DNA of 64,000 nt from Lacinutrix sp. Bg11-31 (GTDB lineage: Bacteria > Bacteroidota > Bacteroidia > Flavobacteriales > Flavobacteriaceae): NCBI RefSeq assembly GCF_002831665.1, contig NZ_CP025118.1:1488001-1552000 (forward strand), written 5' to 3'. Under the pieces are notes generated by a model. That model searched no databases. It was given only the letters and a program-made list of their open reading frames with translations, and was not told the DNA's origin. The position numbers were made by a program, and so were the translations under genes. Below, one piece after another: positions 36,179 through 44,457 of the stretch; the first letter of the stretch is position 1, and each line of letters begins with the position of its first letter.

Positions 36179-36853
36179 TTAATCATTACCATCACAATTC
36201 TCGTCTAATCCATTATTGGGAATTTCGTTAGCGTATGGGTGTATATTAGTATTATCATCGTCACAATCTATATTGTTATGTACACCATCTGCAGCTGCAA
36301 ATTCTGTAGAGCCATAACCATCTCCATCTTCGTCTAAATAGTTTTCAAAAAAGTCTACATCACCATCACAATTATCATCAATATTATTACCTAAAATCTC
36401 GTCTGCTAATGGGTTAATCAAGTTGTTGCTATCATCACAATCTGCATTGTTAAACACGTAACCTGTTGGTGGTTGATCTCCAATAGTTATTTCAAAAATT
36501 TCGCTAATATTTGCATTACCAAAACCATCATCATCTCCATCTTTATAAAAGGTAAAAGCGTGTAAACCATTACAATCTTCATCTATAATATTATCTGCCA
36601 CTTCTGTTGCTCCTGGATTAACATTTACATTTGTGTCATCGCAATCATTAGGGTTATCTGCATAAGAACTTGGTTGAGGAAAGTCGACTGAAACACAATT
36701 TACATCTTCTCTTGTTCCATAACCATCACCATCTAAATCCAAATACCATGTATTACAACCTTCAGGAGGTCCATCACAACCGCTTCCAATAATAAAAACT
36801 GCTGTTACTAATAATAGTAATGGTAATACTGATTTAAAAAAATGTTTTTTCAT
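36179..36853 (-). CDS. MopE-type metal-binding-repeat lipoprotein (three repeats)
   Basis: 224 residues. The signal ends AVFIIGSGCDGPPEGC. Three units follow: LDLDGDGYGTREDVN...NDCDD, KDGDDDGFGNANIS...ADCDD and LDEDGDGYGSTEF...IDCDDDNTNI, each with the ATEVADNIIDEDCNG-like second half. The same family as the 33342-34289 protein, but shorter; the paralogy suggests duplication within the operon. Metal (Ca2+-type) binding is expected. Its start codon is four bases after the Lgt-family stop, so it is translated with it. Confidence 0.85.
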   Translation of the reverse strand: MKKHFFKSVLPLLLLVTAVFIIGSGCDGPPEGCNTWYLDLDGDGYGTREDVNCVSVDFPQPSSYADNPNDCDDTNVNVNPGATEVADNIIDEDCNGLHAFTFYKDGDDDGFGNANISEIFEITIGDQPPTGYVFNNADCDDSNNLINPLADEILGNNIDDNCDGDVDFFENYLDEDGDGYGSTEFAAADGVHNNIDCDDDNTNIHPYANEIPNNGLDENCDGND

Positions 36854-36857
36854 AATG

Positions 36858-37658
36858 TTAAATATTAATTGTTTTTAAGTTAGTTTCTTTATAAAATTTA
36901 AAATAAAAATATGCCGAAATGCAAATAAAACATAATCCAATAAACTGAGAATGCGATAGAATGCCGTCAATAATAAAACCTCTGTCATCACCTCTAAAGA
37001 GCTCTAAAAAACCTCTTCCAAAAGCATAAAGCATTAAATAAACTAAGAAAATTTGTCCGTTAAACTGTTTTTGTTTTTTAACAAAAAAAAGTAACAACAT
37101 TATTGATATTAATAGTAATACTTCGTACAACTGCGTTGGATGTACTGGTGTATTATGTGTTGTTGGAAACACTACTCCAAAACTACTTGTTGTTGGTGAG
37201 CCATAACAACATCCTGAAGCAAAACATCCAAATCTTCCAATAGCATGAACAATGGTTGTTGTTATAGCAAATATGTCTAGCATTGGTAAAACTGGAATCT
37301 TACGCTTCTTTAAATACCAAATAATAAAAGGGATAATGATTACAAACGAACCATAAAACACAAAACCTCCAGAAAAGTTATCTAATAATAGGCTTGGGTT
37401 TTTAATGTATAGTATAGGGTCTTGCAAATAATAAAATAACTTCCCACCTACAAAGCCTGCAATAAATATGCAATAGAAAAGTGCATTTGGCAAGTTAGTA
37501 ACTCCTAATTCTTTTTTCGCACTCCATTTAGTATAAATCGCTGCTAATAGTGTACCAACTGTTATTAAAGTTGCATAGGTATAAACGGTTGCTTTTTTTT
37601 CTCCAAATAGGCTTGCCATAAAATCTGGTAAAGAAAAATCGAATAGCTCTGGAAACAT
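36858..37658 (-). CDS. prolipoprotein diacylglyceryl transferase-family protein (Lgt homologue)
   Basis: 266 residues, about seven hydrophobic segments. GGFVFYGSFV, AIGRFGCFASGCCYG, HPTQLYEVLLL and YAFGRGFLELFRGDDRG are the conserved Lgt motifs (the GRxG loop, the YE and the GR...E..R). Lgt transfers diacylglyceryl to the lipobox Cys of lipoproteins in the inner membrane. The CFxxGCCYG insertion is that of the broader Bacteroidota Lgt-like group, so a paralogue of the housekeeping enzyme is likely rather than the enzyme itself; this needs comparison with the rest of the genome. It heads five lipoprotein genes, with a four-base gap to the first. Confidence 0.88.
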   Translation of the reverse strand: MFPELFDFSLPDFMASLFGEKKATVYTYATLITVGTLLAAIYTKWSAKKELGVTNLPNALFYCIFIAGFVGGKLFYYLQDPILYIKNPSLLLDNFSGGFVFYGSFVIIIPFIIWYLKKRKIPVLPMLDIFAITTTIVHAIGRFGCFASGCCYGSPTTSSFGVVFPTTHNTPVHPTQLYEVLLLISIMLLLFFVKKQKQFNGQIFLVYLMLYAFGRGFLELFRGDDRGFIIDGILSHSQFIGLCFICISAYFYFKFYKETNLKTINI

Positions 37659-37926
37659 ATTATATTGAGTGTCTAATTATTTTTTATAGCTGAAATACTT
37701 TTACTTGTAAAAAGTATAAACCGTAGATAAGTTTGATTAGAAATTAGTTTAACTATTAATTCTAAAAAATCGACAATACATAAAATTTAGTGTGTACTGT
37801 CGATTAATAAACAAAAGAGTAATAGCATTTCAAAAATAGCATTGTAATGCTAAGAATAACTATGCTATTATACGAGAAGTTGTTTTCATTCTATGAAAAA
37901 CAACTTTCATTCAATTATCGGTTTTC

Positions 37927-37957
37927 TTGTACACTAATTAAAAACGTATTAAGTTTG
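37927..37957 (+). promoter_or_regulatory. near-consensus Bacteroidota promoter
   Basis: TTG at 37927-37929, a 20-base spacer, TAAGTTTG at 37950-37957, 25 bases before the ATG at 37983. The 37659-37982 gap (324 bases) otherwise holds only AT-rich sequence and must also contain the divergent promoter of the Lgt operon, which I could not place with confidence. Confidence 0.75.
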
Positions 37958-37982
37958 TTTAATATCCAAAAATCAAATAAAA

Positions 37983-38504
37983 ATGGGAGATCAATTATTA
38001 AATTTATTAATGTATGCTATACCTTCTTTAATTGTTGGCGCAATAGCTTTTCTGTTTTTTAGAGAGCATGTAGAAAACGAAGATAACAGACGTAAATTTC
38101 TTATGGTTAAACAGCTTCAAAAAGAATCGTTACCACAACGTTTTCAAGCCTACGAGCGTTTTTCATTATTTCTAGAGCGTATTTCACCTAACAAATTATT
38201 AACTAGAATTGCTCCTGTATCCTCTAACAAAGACGATTATGAAGCGCTTTTAGTAAACAGTATTGAGCAAGAGTTCGAGCACAACTTATCGCAACAAATT
38301 TATGTTACAGATAATTGTTGGAGTATTATTAACGCATCTAAAAGTGCAACTGTACAACTTATAAGAAAAGCTACTCTAAACGAAAAAATAGATTCCGCAG
38401 ATAAATTAAGAGAAGCCATTCTAACAGATATGATAGACAAAACACCTCCAAGCAGCGCTGGTTTATCTTACATAAAACAAGAAGTTCGCGAGCTATGGCA
38501 GTAG
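37983..38504 (+). CDS. conserved membrane-anchored protein, DUF7935-like
   Basis: 173 residues. One N-terminal membrane segment (LLNLLMYAIPSLIVGAIAFLFF) leads to a cytoplasmic helical domain with SLPQRFQAYERFSLFLERISP and EFEHNLSQQIYVTDNCWSIIN. The same pattern is conserved in Flavobacteriia (DUF7935-type proteins), without a known function. It is a single-gene unit with its own promoter and terminator, and stands divergently from the Lgt operon. Confidence 0.8.
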   Translation: MGDQLLNLLMYAIPSLIVGAIAFLFFREHVENEDNRRKFLMVKQLQKESLPQRFQAYERFSLFLERISPNKLLTRIAPVSSNKDDYEALLVNSIEQEFEHNLSQQIYVTDNCWSIINASKSATVQLIRKATLNEKIDSADKLREAILTDMIDKTPPSSAGLSYIKQEVRELWQ

Positions 38505-38522
38505 CCAAAATAAAACACATAA

Positions 38523-38555
38523 AAAAAAGCCATGTCAAATTGATATGGCTTTTTT
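38523..38555 (+). terminator. bidirectional terminator
   Basis: AAAAAAGCCATGTCAA / TTGATATGGCTTTTTT (one mismatch) forms the stem, with T runs on the right and A runs on the left. It separates the convergent DUF7935-like and patatin genes. Confidence 0.85.
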
Positions 38556-38589
38556 AATGCTTTCTAATCTCAATAAATATATTTTATAT

Positions 38590-39516
38590 TTAGAATTTAT
38601 ATTTTACTGGTACTGTTGAGTCAATAGGATCTCCACTTCCATGCTTTTCTTGAGCATATAAAAATCCTTCCATCCACCACTTCTCCATTAATTTCTTATT
38701 AAAAATAAGTGAGTTCTCTGTAAGTTTTGTAGGTGTATAATATAAATTAAGTTTTACATTTTTATGCCTTGCCGCCAATTTACCAATGGTAATATCTCCT
38801 CTCTCTACTTGGTCTAATAAGTGACCAAAAAGGTTTATCATTAATGAAAACGGATTTTTACCAAGTACTTTATTGTATTCTAAATTTTCACTTTCAAGAA
38901 TAATAGCATCAATTTCTGTTGCACCTCTATTTATAGCTTCTCGAATAGGCACAACACAACCTAAACCACCATCGGCATACTCAAAACCATTCCTTTTTAC
39001 TAAAGACATAAACGGAATGTAATTACACGAAATCCAAATCCAATCGCAGAATTCTTCGTAACTATAATCGTTAATAGACTTGTATTCTGTTCTGTTTTTA
39101 GACAGATTAGCAACCGTTACCACGACATCTTCTTTTTCTTCTCGAATACGATTATACTCTTCTTCCGTAAAGTTCTTTTTAATTAATTTTTTTAAAGATT
39201 TACTCTCACCAAACGTGCGTCTTTTTTTTATAAACTGAAGCATGGTATTAAAGTAGTTTATAGATACGTACTCTCTTCCTTTTTTCTTTTTTATCACGAA
39301 TGGATTAATACTAAAAATGGAATGCTGGTTCACATGTGTAAAGACATCGTACAATTTACCAATATCGTTAGAAGCCAAATGTGGCACAAGCAAACTACCT
39401 GTTGAGGTTCCTAAAAACATATCGTATTCCTTGCCTTCTTGCTCAATTAAGTATTGCGCAACTCCGCCTGCAAATGCGCCTTTACTTCCTCCTCCTGAAA
39501 TTACTAATGCTCTCAA
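38590..39516 (-). CDS. patatin-like phospholipase
   Basis: 308 residues. GGGSKGAF (8-15) is the oxyanion loop, GTSTG with Ser 38 the nucleophile elbow, and the Asp of YADGGLG (~182) completes the Ser-Asp dyad. The C-terminal part has a helical segment (VERGDITIGKLAARHKNVKL) as in the bacterial patatins of ~300 residues. It hydrolyses acyl-lipids. No signal peptide is present, so it should be cytoplasmic or membrane-peripheral. It follows the M1 peptidase gene by 56 bases on the same strand, with no functional link known. Confidence 0.9.
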   Translation of the reverse strand: MRALVISGGGSKGAFAGGVAQYLIEQEGKEYDMFLGTSTGSLLVPHLASNDIGKLYDVFTHVNQHSIFSINPFVIKKKKGREYVSINYFNTMLQFIKKRRTFGESKSLKKLIKKNFTEEEYNRIREEKEDVVVTVANLSKNRTEYKSINDYSYEEFCDWIWISCNYIPFMSLVKRNGFEYADGGLGCVVPIREAINRGATEIDAIILESENLEYNKVLGKNPFSLMINLFGHLLDQVERGDITIGKLAARHKNVKLNLYYTPTKLTENSLIFNKKLMEKWWMEGFLYAQEKHGSGDPIDSTVPVKYKF

Positions 39517-39572
39517 TTAATACTAGTGTGTTGGTTAGTTAATCCTTCTTCAACTTGAAATATAAGCTAAAA

Positions 39573-41645
39573 CTATTGCTTTTTAAGTTCCTCTTGCAAA
39601 TTAGCGATTATCTCTTTATGTTTTTCGTCTTCGGCTAAGGTTTTTAATAAATCTCTTGCAAAACTTTTAAACCTCCAATTATGGTGATTTGTTGCATCAA
39701 TTAAATTGATTAGTGTTTCAATATTAAAAATCTCTAGGTTTTTAATATAAGTAAATGCGTTTTCTCGTGTTTGAAAACCATATTTAGAAGATGTATAATC
39801 TCCCAATTCATTTATATAACTTTTGTTAAATGCTGCGTTGTATTCTGGTGTTAGCAACGCTAAGGCTAACCACAAACACCTTATGTTTTTATCGTTAAAA
39901 CCAATAACACCTTCTGTAGCTTTCAAGTACTTTGCTCTATCGTTAGGGAATTTAGAACACAAATTTGATAATGCGATTTCTTTTGTAGTGTAAGATGCGT
40001 CTAGTAATAAAGATTCATTTTCCTCCTTAAAACCATCAGGAATATATCTTGCTAATAGCTGGCGTGTTTTAATCTCTTTAGAATTAAAAGCTTCATCTAT
40101 TAAATCTTTATACGTTGGATAGTCTGGTTTCTTTATCGCTTCTTTTAAAACCGCTATTCTTTCGGTATAAAAACCTTTAGGCAATGCTGTTACTAAGCTT
40201 GAAAAAACATAGCCATTCTCGTCTGTTCTGTAGGTTAAATAATCGGCATCGACTATAGTTTCTAAAAAAGCGATACTTTCATTCTTCTTTAAAGTGGCTC
40301 TCATTTTTGCTATTGGCAGTTTTTTAGACAATAACCATTCGTTTTTAAAACTACTTAAACTTTGTCCAGACACTTTTTCAACTTCAGTTATAAAATCTTG
40401 AGTCTCAACATTTTTAAAAGCATGCTTGTTTAAATACCGTTTTACAGCTTCTTTAAAAGCCTTCTCTCCTACTTTCTCCTTTAAAACATGTAAAGCCCAA
40501 GCACCTTTTTTATAAAAGGTAGCACTACTTGCTTTTGGATCCAGTAAAGCTGTTGCCTCTTCTGCTATTTCTTGATTAATTAACTCCTTTGCATATTCAT
40601 AAAGCGTATTGTAATAATAATTGTCACCAAAAATATCGCGTTCAGCTAATAAAGCATAATATGTTGCAAAACCTTCTTGCAACCAATGGTGCTTACCTTC
40701 GGTTGCTGTTACAAAATCTCCAAACCATTGGTGAGCGAGTTCATGCGCATTTACGTTTACGTAGTTTTTATCTACAAAACTAGTTTCATCAATCATGAAA
40801 TCGTCACTAAAAATAGTAAGACTTGTATTTTCCATTCCAGAATACAAAAAGTCTTTAACTGGCACTTGTTTGTAATTTTGCCATGGATACGCTACACCTA
40901 TTTCTTCTTCTAAGAAATCGAACATTTCTTTTGTGTAACGATACGTTGGTTCTACTCTTGCAGAATCTTCAGGGTAATAGTAAAGCTGTATTGGTATTCC
41001 ACTTTTAGACGTTATTTCTTTTTTATTGTATTTACCAATTGCCAATGCTACTAGGTAACTTGCCATTGGTTTTTGCATGTCGTAATGCCACTCTGTGCTT
41101 TTTTCACCAACTTCCTTATCAATAAGTTTTCCATTTGCTAAAACCTCGTATCCATTCTGATATATAATTGATAAATCGAACTCTATTTTATCATTTACAT
41201 CATCTATACTCGGTAACCAATTACTAGTGTATTTACCTTGACCTTGTGTCCAAATTTGGTCGTTATCATCTTTTTTAATGAAGTAAATTGCTTTCTTAGG
41301 ATGTGAAAAAACAGAAGTCCTGAAGAAGTATTTTTCTTTCTTTTTAAATTTTTTAATTATATAAAATTTAGATTCATCATAATAATGTTTAAAATTTTCT
41401 TCTCTTTCATTTTTTTTAATATTATGAAGATACAAACCTCTAAGGTTCATATTACGAGCATCAATAAAAATTGTATCGGTATCTTTTTTAATTTCAAAAG
41501 TAATTTTTACTGAGCCTGAAACTTTATTATCAAAATCTCTAAAGTTTAATTCTGCATCTATTGAATTAAAATCAACATATTCAGTTTGTTGCGCTTTCGC
41601 TGAAAAACATAGCATCGTAATTAATATATAAAAGAAGTGTTTCAT
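39573..41645 (-). CDS. M1-family metallopeptidase (aminopeptidase N-like), secreted
   Basis: 690 residues with a signal peptide (YILITMLCFSAKAQQ). The zinc site is HELAH (301-305) with the third ligand Glu 324 (HEXXH-x18-E) in WLQEGFATYY. The exopeptidase-type GMENTS motif (YSGMENTSLTIF) is at about residue 270. An N-terminal beta domain and the C-terminal HEAT-like helical region (from ~440) complete the family layout. It should release N-terminal residues from peptides in the periplasm. No proline-rich or sorting tail is seen. Confidence 0.92.
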   Translation of the reverse strand: MKHFFYILITMLCFSAKAQQTEYVDFNSIDAELNFRDFDNKVSGSVKITFEIKKDTDTIFIDARNMNLRGLYLHNIKKNEREENFKHYYDESKFYIIKKFKKKEKYFFRTSVFSHPKKAIYFIKKDDNDQIWTQGQGKYTSNWLPSIDDVNDKIEFDLSIIYQNGYEVLANGKLIDKEVGEKSTEWHYDMQKPMASYLVALAIGKYNKKEITSKSGIPIQLYYYPEDSARVEPTYRYTKEMFDFLEEEIGVAYPWQNYKQVPVKDFLYSGMENTSLTIFSDDFMIDETSFVDKNYVNVNAHELAHQWFGDFVTATEGKHHWLQEGFATYYALLAERDIFGDNYYYNTLYEYAKELINQEIAEEATALLDPKASSATFYKKGAWALHVLKEKVGEKAFKEAVKRYLNKHAFKNVETQDFITEVEKVSGQSLSSFKNEWLLSKKLPIAKMRATLKKNESIAFLETIVDADYLTYRTDENGYVFSSLVTALPKGFYTERIAVLKEAIKKPDYPTYKDLIDEAFNSKEIKTRQLLARYIPDGFKEENESLLLDASYTTKEIALSNLCSKFPNDRAKYLKATEGVIGFNDKNIRCLWLALALLTPEYNAAFNKSYINELGDYTSSKYGFQTRENAFTYIKNLEIFNIETLINLIDATNHHNWRFKSFARDLLKTLAEDEKHKEIIANLQEELKKQ

Positions 41646-41791
41646 AAGTAGATTTAAACAAGTATCAAGCCAAAATACAATTTTTTTATCACGCTAAGCA
41701 TTCGAATATTTAGTAACACTATCAGTTTACACTAAATAACTGCCTTTAAACGAAATAGCAGCAGCAACATCGCAAATGTTATGAAATAAAC

Positions 41792-41799
41792 TATTTTTG
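41792..41799 (+). promoter_or_regulatory. -7 box (TATTTTTG) before the stress protein gene
   Basis: TATTTTTG lies 31 bases before the ATG at 41831. No clean -33 element is seen. Confidence 0.5.
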
Positions 41800-41830
41800 C
41801 ACAAAATTTAGAATCTTAAAAAAAACAGTA

Positions 41831-42592
41831 ATGAAAACATTTTTAGTACCTATTAGTTCGCTTAAAGAAAAAAAAGCTACACTTATTTATGCTATCGACT
41901 TTGCCAAAGCAGTTGGAGCAGAAATGATTTACGGTATACAATTAACAGAAATTGATGAAAAAGATCATTTAGAAAAAATCATCGAACATGCTAAAAGTCA
42001 AGGCATTGATATTAACTTTCGTTTTTATGAAGGTGAAACAATAGAGTATATTAAAGAGTTTTGCGAAGATTTTAAAGTAGATTTGGTTGTAGCATCTGCT
42101 AGAACACCTAAAACTAATGAAAAACTTTATCTCGACGATTTATCTGGAAGTATTGTTAGAAAAACAGATATGCCTGTTTTATTAATACCTGAAGATTATA
42201 AATTTGAAACTATAGCAACCGTATTAACTGCTATAAAATCTGGTATTGTTAAAACTGAAGAAGCTACAAAACCTATTGAAACTATACTTTTAAAATTGAA
42301 AGCCCAAATGACGCTTTTACAAGTTAAAACGCCAGAGTATCTTCCTGAAGATTTAATGTTCGATAAAGATTTAGCGGCTTTAACTTCTAAATACTACTCT
42401 ACAGAAAATGCAACACTTTTTCAAGGTGTTCTAGAATACATACATGTTATAGAACCAGATCTTATCTGTGTTTTTAGACGTAAACGTGGTTTCTTCCAGA
42501 AACTATGGAGCGAAACAGTTAACGATAATAGTGTAAGAAAATCGGATTTCGAAAGTAGAAAACCTTTATTAGTACTTAAAGGAGAGCAATAA
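41831..42592 (+). CDS. universal stress protein family protein
   Basis: 253 residues. One UspA-type alpha/beta domain is clear: TFLVPISSLKEKKATLIYAIDFAKAVGAEM, DLVVASARTPKTNE, and GSIVRKTDMPVLLIPE, the strand ending. A second, more divergent half (from ~135, LLKLKAQMTLLQVKTPEYLPE) resembles a tandem Usp domain without the ATP-loop consensus (G-2x-G-9x-GS). Such tandem proteins bind nucleotides or act as stress factors. It is a single-gene unit, ending in a perfect-stem terminator. Confidence 0.82.
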   Translation: MKTFLVPISSLKEKKATLIYAIDFAKAVGAEMIYGIQLTEIDEKDHLEKIIEHAKSQGIDINFRFYEGETIEYIKEFCEDFKVDLVVASARTPKTNEKLYLDDLSGSIVRKTDMPVLLIPEDYKFETIATVLTAIKSGIVKTEEATKPIETILLKLKAQMTLLQVKTPEYLPEDLMFDKDLAALTSKYYSTENATLFQGVLEYIHVIEPDLICVFRRKRGFFQKLWSETVNDNSVRKSDFESRKPLLVLKGEQ

Positions 42593-42612
42593 TACATGCT
42601 TTATTACACATA

Positions 42613-42651
42613 AAAAAAGACCACCAATTTAAATAAATTGGTGGTCTTTTT
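42613..42651 (+). terminator. bidirectional terminator
   Basis: AAAAAGACCACCAATTT / AAATTGGTGGTCTTTTT, perfect, separates the stress-protein gene from the convergent PNGase F-type gene. Confidence 0.9.
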
Positions 42652-42669
42652 AGTATAACTATTTAAAGT

Positions 42670-44370
42670 TTAATCTATTATAACGGGTGCAGTTATTACA
42701 GAATTACTTTTTACAACTACGTATGTAGAAGTTGCATAATATGCACTTCCATTAGCGCCATCATTAACCCAATCTTCAAAGTCATATTCAAAAGTAAAAA
42801 TACTGCCTCCCATTGAAGCTCCTAAATCGTCTATTCTTGTTGGTACTGCCATTCCAGGACACCAACCTGCTCTATCTTGCGTCCAATTTCCTGGGTTTTG
42901 ATTATTTACGGGATTAGCTGCACAGCCTAAAGGTCCTAAATAGTGACTAAAAGTATTACTTCCGTCTATTTTTATATCGTGCGTTCTATAACACCATTCT
43001 GCACAAGGTCTTCCTCCAGCATCATTTGGTGTTGCGTGTCCCCAACCAGAAATAACAGTTCTTAAATGTGTGCTTTCTGCGTTAGCAGGAATAACAACTT
43101 GTTTATCTAAATCGAAACTATGCGCTACACCATATGGAACACCATCTATAGAATTAACATGATAGCCTAAAACCTCTGAAACTGCATAATAAGGATAATC
43201 TGGAGTCCCTTCAATATAATCGAAATCTACAGTAATTAAATCGGCTTTAGAAGTCCAGTTCTCAATATAAATTCTTAATTCTGTTGCTCCTGTTAGTAAG
43301 CTTTTAAAATCGGTTACATCAAACTCTAAACCTCTATCTAATTGCTGTGTTCCTGTCCAATATGGTGTAATATAACGTCCTATTTCGTACCAATCTCCTG
43401 TTATTTGGTCTTTTACTTTAATGTTAGCAAAACGATCCCAATCATCGCAACCTGAACTCGGACAATCAATTTGAACATACATTTTAATTTGTGCAATGTT
43501 TGTTAAATCTGAATGTAAAGTAAATGTTTGTGCTTCAGACTGATTAAAACCGCCTCCATAACCTAAGGCTTGCTCATTAAAAGCAACATAATTATGTCTT
43601 ACTGGTGCTCCATTTCCTTCTAAAGCAATAACAGTATCTGTTGTATCAGCATTAGCTAATGTAAGCGTTCCAGTTGCAGCACCTAAAGTAATTGGGCTAA
43701 AACGCACATAAACTGTTGCATCATTATTTGCTGAAGCAGCAGGAATTTGTACAGATGAGGTAAATGTAATATTATCTAAAGACACATTAAAATCTGTACT
43801 AGCAGTAATCATAATATTAGAAACCAAATGATCTCCATTAATAGTAATATTCTGAGTCTCAGAATTTTCAGAAACCATAACATCTCCAAAATTATTAACA
43901 ACTCCATTTACGTTTATTATTGGTGCAATGCTAACACCTGTACCAATTAACGAGAGTGTTTTTGTAGCAGCTTGCGAGCTTTCTAAAGTTATAGTTCCTG
44001 CAGTAATACCAACAGCGTTTGCCGTTGGAGAAAACCTTACATATATAATTGTGTTGCCAGAATTTCCAGAAGCTTTATCTATAGTTGCTTCACTACTAAA
44101 GCTTACGTCGTCAACAGAAACTTCAAAATTAACAGAGGTAGCAATCGCTATGTTTCCAACTAAACTTACGCCTTCAACTTCAAAACTTTGTGATGCAGAA
44201 TGACTTAACACATCCACTTCTCCATAATTTGTAAAACTTCCTGTAGTTATTATTTTCGCTACAGGTGTTGCGTTTCCAGAATCGTCGTTACTACTACAAT
44301 TAATAATAAATAACATTGCTATAACACCTGTAACTAGCTGAATAGCTTTTACTAACTTAGTTTTATTCAT
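42670..44370 (-). CDS. PNGase F-type peptide-N-glycanase lipoprotein with N-terminal Ig-like domains
   Basis: 566 residues from the ATG at 44370; an in-frame GTG at 44394 gives a less plausible signal. The signal ends AMLFIINCSSND. Two Ig-like domains of the choice-of-anchor type (residues ~45-240, each with an F.P...G...G.L.L pattern) precede the catalytic part. There the three catalytic residues of Flavobacterium PNGase F (D60, E118, E206) match Asp 312 (CDDWDR), Glu 370 (IENW) and Glu 458 (CAEWC), with the same spacings of 58 and 88. The six disulphide cysteines also match, including a C-x20-C pair. It should cut N-glycans from glycoproteins. Confidence 0.93.
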   Translation of the reverse strand: MNKTKLVKAIQLVTGVIAMLFIINCSSNDDSGNATPVAKIITTGSFTNYGEVDVLSHSASQSFEVEGVSLVGNIAIATSVNFEVSVDDVSFSSEATIDKASGNSGNTIIYVRFSPTANAVGITAGTITLESSQAATKTLSLIGTGVSIAPIINVNGVVNNFGDVMVSENSETQNITINGDHLVSNIMITASTDFNVSLDNITFTSSVQIPAASANNDATVYVRFSPITLGAATGTLTLANADTTDTVIALEGNGAPVRHNYVAFNEQALGYGGGFNQSEAQTFTLHSDLTNIAQIKMYVQIDCPSSGCDDWDRFANIKVKDQITGDWYEIGRYITPYWTGTQQLDRGLEFDVTDFKSLLTGATELRIYIENWTSKADLITVDFDYIEGTPDYPYYAVSEVLGYHVNSIDGVPYGVAHSFDLDKQVVIPANAESTHLRTVISGWGHATPNDAGGRPCAEWCYRTHDIKIDGSNTFSHYLGPLGCAANPVNNQNPGNWTQDRAGWCPGMAVPTRIDDLGASMGGSIFTFEYDFEDWVNDGANGSAYYATSTYVVVKSNSVITAPVIID

Positions 44371-44457
44371 TTTATATTTTTTTAGTGGTTGCACGAATTT
44401 AGGAAAAATTCTATTTGTTTTTGATAAATCATGTATTTTAGTTTTTTATTACAAAAA

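Noticed and set aside
37847-38062. Plus-strand 71-residue frame
   Set aside because: It overlaps the promoter and start of the 37983 gene in another frame and has no conserved feature.
44431-44457. Earlier start for recG (44431)
   Set aside because: The first nine codons overlap a likely -7 region and are not like RecG; the ATG at 44458 gives the family N-terminus.
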